Source: Chloroflexota bacterium
GTDB taxonomy: Bacteria > Chloroflexota > Dehalococcoidia > DSTF01 > JACRBR01
NCBI GenBank assembly: GCA_021813085.1
Contig: JAKAMA010000121.1
Span: forward strand, 1-7,264
DNA: 7,264 bases
Direction: 5' to 3'
The notes below the pieces were generated by a model that saw only the letters and a program-made list of their open reading frames with translations, did no database searches and was not told the DNA's origin. Below are positions 5,828-7,264 of the stretch, in pieces; the stretch's first letter is position 1; each line of letters begins with the position of its first letter. The position numbers and the translations under genes were made by a program.

Positions 5828-6736
5828 TCAGCGCCAGCCGCCGAACTTGATGAGCGTGCCCTGTGAGCGCTTCAGGAGGCGCTCGACGGCCTTCGGGTCG
5901 GCGGGGCGCTCGTAGTCGCGGCCGGCGCGTGTCTGCCGGAAGCCAAGCTTCAGGTAGAGGCGGATCGCCGGCGTGTTGTCGCCGTCGGTGGTGAGCGCCA
6001 CCCGTTCGGCGCCGTCGCTGAAGAGGCGCTTCAGCACCCGCGCGGTGAGCGCCTGGCCGATCCCTTCACGCCGCGCCGCCTCGGCCACTGCCAGCGTGTG
6101 GATGTAGCCCGCGCCCGGGTCGTGCTGCGCGTACGAGCACAGGCCGACGGCTTCGCCGCGCCTGAGCGCCAGCAGCGCCGGCTCCTCTCCACTCTCGATG
6201 AGCGCGCGATACGCCGAGAGGGGCATCGGCGTGTCCGGAAACGCTTCGCGGTCGATGCGCGCGACGGCTTCGGCGTCATCGGCCGATGCGTCGCGGAAAC
6301 GCACGCCGCTGAGCGCCGGCGATTTCGGCGTCGAGGCGCGTGCGATCTCGAACTCCATCCAGTCGCGCTTCGGCTGGAAGAGCAGGCGCTTGAGGACGGG
6401 CTCGACGAGCGGCCGCGAGGGGCTGTGCGACAGCCGGAAGCGCACGGTGTCGGCGCGCAGGGCGCGGCGGGCGCGGGGCAGCAGCACGTCGAGCATCGGC
6501 GGGAAGAGCTCCGTGAACGCGCGGTCGCTCTCGTACGAGTACGCGAGCTTGGCGGCACCCGCGGGCTGGGCGAGTAGCACGTTCGCACCGTCGCGTACGA
6601 TCAACTCCGGGTGTTCGCGCTCGACGCGCTCGATGTCGCGGCGAAAGTACAGGGCATGCAGCGCCTGCGCCGCCATCTCGTCGTAGAGCGAGACGCGGGC
6701 GGGCGGCGCGAGGCGGCGGAGTTGTCGGAGCGCCAT
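5828..6736 (-). CDS. GNAT-family N-acetyltransferase with degenerate N-terminal GNAT-like half
   Basis: This 302-aa protein has a clear GNAT domain at about residues 143-280. VRFRDASADDAEAVARID (145-162) forms the first strand and helix, YIHTLAV (211-217) is strand 4, and RREGIGQAL (222-230) is the acetyl-CoA pyrophosphate loop with the R-x-x-G-x-G pattern. NTPAIRLYLKLGF (254-266) is the usual helix before the last strand. The N-terminal half (about 1-135) ends in PVLKRLLFQPKRDWMEFEI-like sequence (113-131), which mirrors the end of the C-terminal domain, so I read it as a second GNAT fold that has lost its acetyl-CoA loop. ATG 6736-6734 directly follows the dapF TAG stop with no spacer, so translation is probably coupled. 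The acceptor substrate is unknown; single and double GNAT proteins modify amino groups on small molecules or proteins. Confidence 0.88.
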   Translation of the reverse strand: MALRQLRRLAPPARVSLYDEMAAQALHALYFRRDIERVEREHPELIVRDGANVLLAQPAGAAKLAYSYESDRAFTELFPPMLDVLLPRARRALRADTVRFRLSHSPSRPLVEPVLKRLLFQPKRDWMEFEIARASTPKSPALSGVRFRDASADDAEAVARIDREAFPDTPMPLSAYRALIESGEEPALLALRRGEAVGLCSYAQHDPGAGYIHTLAVAEAARREGIGQALTARVLKRLFSDGAERVALTTDGDNTPAIRLYLKLGFRQTRAGRDYERPADPKAVERLLKRSQGTLIKFGGWR

Positions 6737-7264
6737 CTAGTCCGGCCACGTCCCGCGGAAGACTTCCTCGACGGGGCCGCTCAGGATCACGTCGCCCTCG
6801 CCGTCCCACTCGAGCTGGAGGACGCCGCCCGGCACGCGCAGCTCGAGCGCGTCGCCGGCAAGCCCAAGCAGCCGCGCCGCGACGATCGTCGCCGACGCGC
6901 CAGAGCCGCACGACAGCGTCTCGCCGACGCCGCGCTCCCAGACGCGCATCTCGGCGCTGCCCCGCCCGGTCATCCGCACGACCTCGAAGTTCGTGCGATT
7001 CGGGAAGAGCGGATAATGCTCGATCAGCGGGCCGAGCGCATCGAGCGGGAAGGCCTCGACCGGCGCCTCCTGGAAGTGCACCGCGTGCGGGTTGCCCATC
7101 GACACCGGCGTGATGGCGATCGTACGGCCGCCGACGACGAGGTCGACGCTCCGCAGCGGCGGCGGCGCTTCGACCGCGATCGGGATCTCGCGCGGGTCGA
7201 GGTGCGGCCGGCCCATGCTCTGGCGCACTGCCGTCACACGCCCGCCCGCCGTCGTAATGCGCAC
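6737..7264 (-). CDS. dapF: Diaminopimelate epimerase, C-terminal part (5' end beyond window)
   Basis: 175 codons of the 3' end are present and the frame is open to the window edge, so about 100 residues including the first catalytic cysteine are outside. DapF interconverts LL- and meso-diaminopimelate in the cytoplasm, for lysine and peptidoglycan synthesis. Visible family motifs, numbered from the window edge, are SMGNPHAVHF (55-64), PNRTNFEVV (88-96) and MRVWERGVGETLSCGSGA (106-123). Cys119 in SCGSG is the second catalytic cysteine, where most homologues read ACGTG. The C-terminus with VILSGPVEEVF (159-169) is typical. The first codon in the window is GTG but lies inside the protein and is not the start. 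It is followed without spacer by the GNAT gene, and is the most upstream gene seen of the dapF-GNAT-DUF421-GH36 run. Confidence 0.95.
   Translation of the reverse strand: MRITTAGGRVTAVRQSMGRPHLDPREIPIAVEAPPPLRSVDLVVGGRTIAITPVSMGNPHAVHFQEAPVEAFPLDALGPLIEHYPLFPNRTNFEVVRMTGRGSAEMRVWERGVGETLSCGSGASATIVAARLLGLAGDALELRVPGGVLQLEWDGEGDVILSGPVEEVFRGTWPD

Noticed and set aside
5822..5834. Short palindrome GCGCTG-T-CAGCGC at the GNAT/DUF421 junction.
   Set aside because: A 1-nt loop cannot form a useful hairpin, it overlaps the GNAT stop codon, and such words are frequent in this composition.
7262..7264. GTG at the window edge as a start codon for dapF.
   Set aside because: A protein starting there would lack the N-terminal half of DapF, including the first catalytic cysteine. 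The frame is open at the edge, so this is an internal codon.
2930..7264. Reading the membrane protein, GNAT and hydrolase run as a defence or toxin system.
   Set aside because: None of the proteins carries an effector, nuclease or toxin feature. DUF421, GH36 and dapF are ordinary chromosomal families with normal lengths and intact motifs.

Overview
All nine protein genes in this window lie on the minus strand, so the text follows the direction of transcription, from high to low coordinates. The DNA is very GC-rich with strongly GC-biased third codon positions. Its gene families are free-living bacterial ones: diaminopimelate epimerase, a YetF/DUF421 membrane protein, a GH36 alpha-galactosidase, and MaoC/FAS1-like hydratases with an MFE-2-type dehydrogenase. 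I guess a high-GC soil or aquatic Chloroflexota (Dehalococcoidia-like) or actinobacterial relative. Nothing in the window settles this.

Block 1 (7264 to 2930) is a tightly packed run of four genes: the C-terminal part of dapF (its 5' end lies beyond the window), a GNAT acetyltransferase with a degenerate N-terminal half, a DUF421 inner-membrane protein, and an intracellular GH36-type alpha-galactosidase. Junctions are 0 nt (TAG then ATG), 7 nt, and a one-base TGATG overlap, so they are probably co-transcribed and partly translationally coupled. Their functions do not form one obvious pathway. A short GC-rich stem-loop without a U-tract follows the last stop.

Block 2 (about 2872 to 1, continuing out of the window) starts with a clear promoter: TTGACA, 17 nt, TACATT on the minus strand. 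An 18-bp near-palindrome (an operator candidate) sits just downstream of the predicted start of transcription. Five genes follow: FAS1-like hotdog subunit, MaoC hydratase, second FAS1-like subunit, second MaoC hydratase, and a short-chain dehydrogenase resembling the dehydrogenase domain of peroxisomal multifunctional enzyme 2 (HSD17B4). The FAS1-like/MaoC pair is therefore present twice in the same order, which suggests tandem duplication. Each pair is expected to form a heteromeric (R)-specific 2-enoyl-CoA hydratase, with the MaoC subunit carrying the Asp-x4-His dyad and the FAS1-like subunit lacking it. The SDR would oxidise the resulting (3R)-hydroxyacyl-CoA. Together they look like an unfused bacterial counterpart of MFE-2 with two hydratases, probably for acyl-CoA (fatty acid, branched-chain or sterol side-chain) oxidation. 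The substrate cannot be read from the sequence.

I see no tRNA, rRNA, CRISPR array, insertion sequence or prophage feature. Long plus-strand reading frames here are shadows of the minus-strand genes. The only non-coding stretch over 100 nt is the 147-nt promoter region at 2783-2929.
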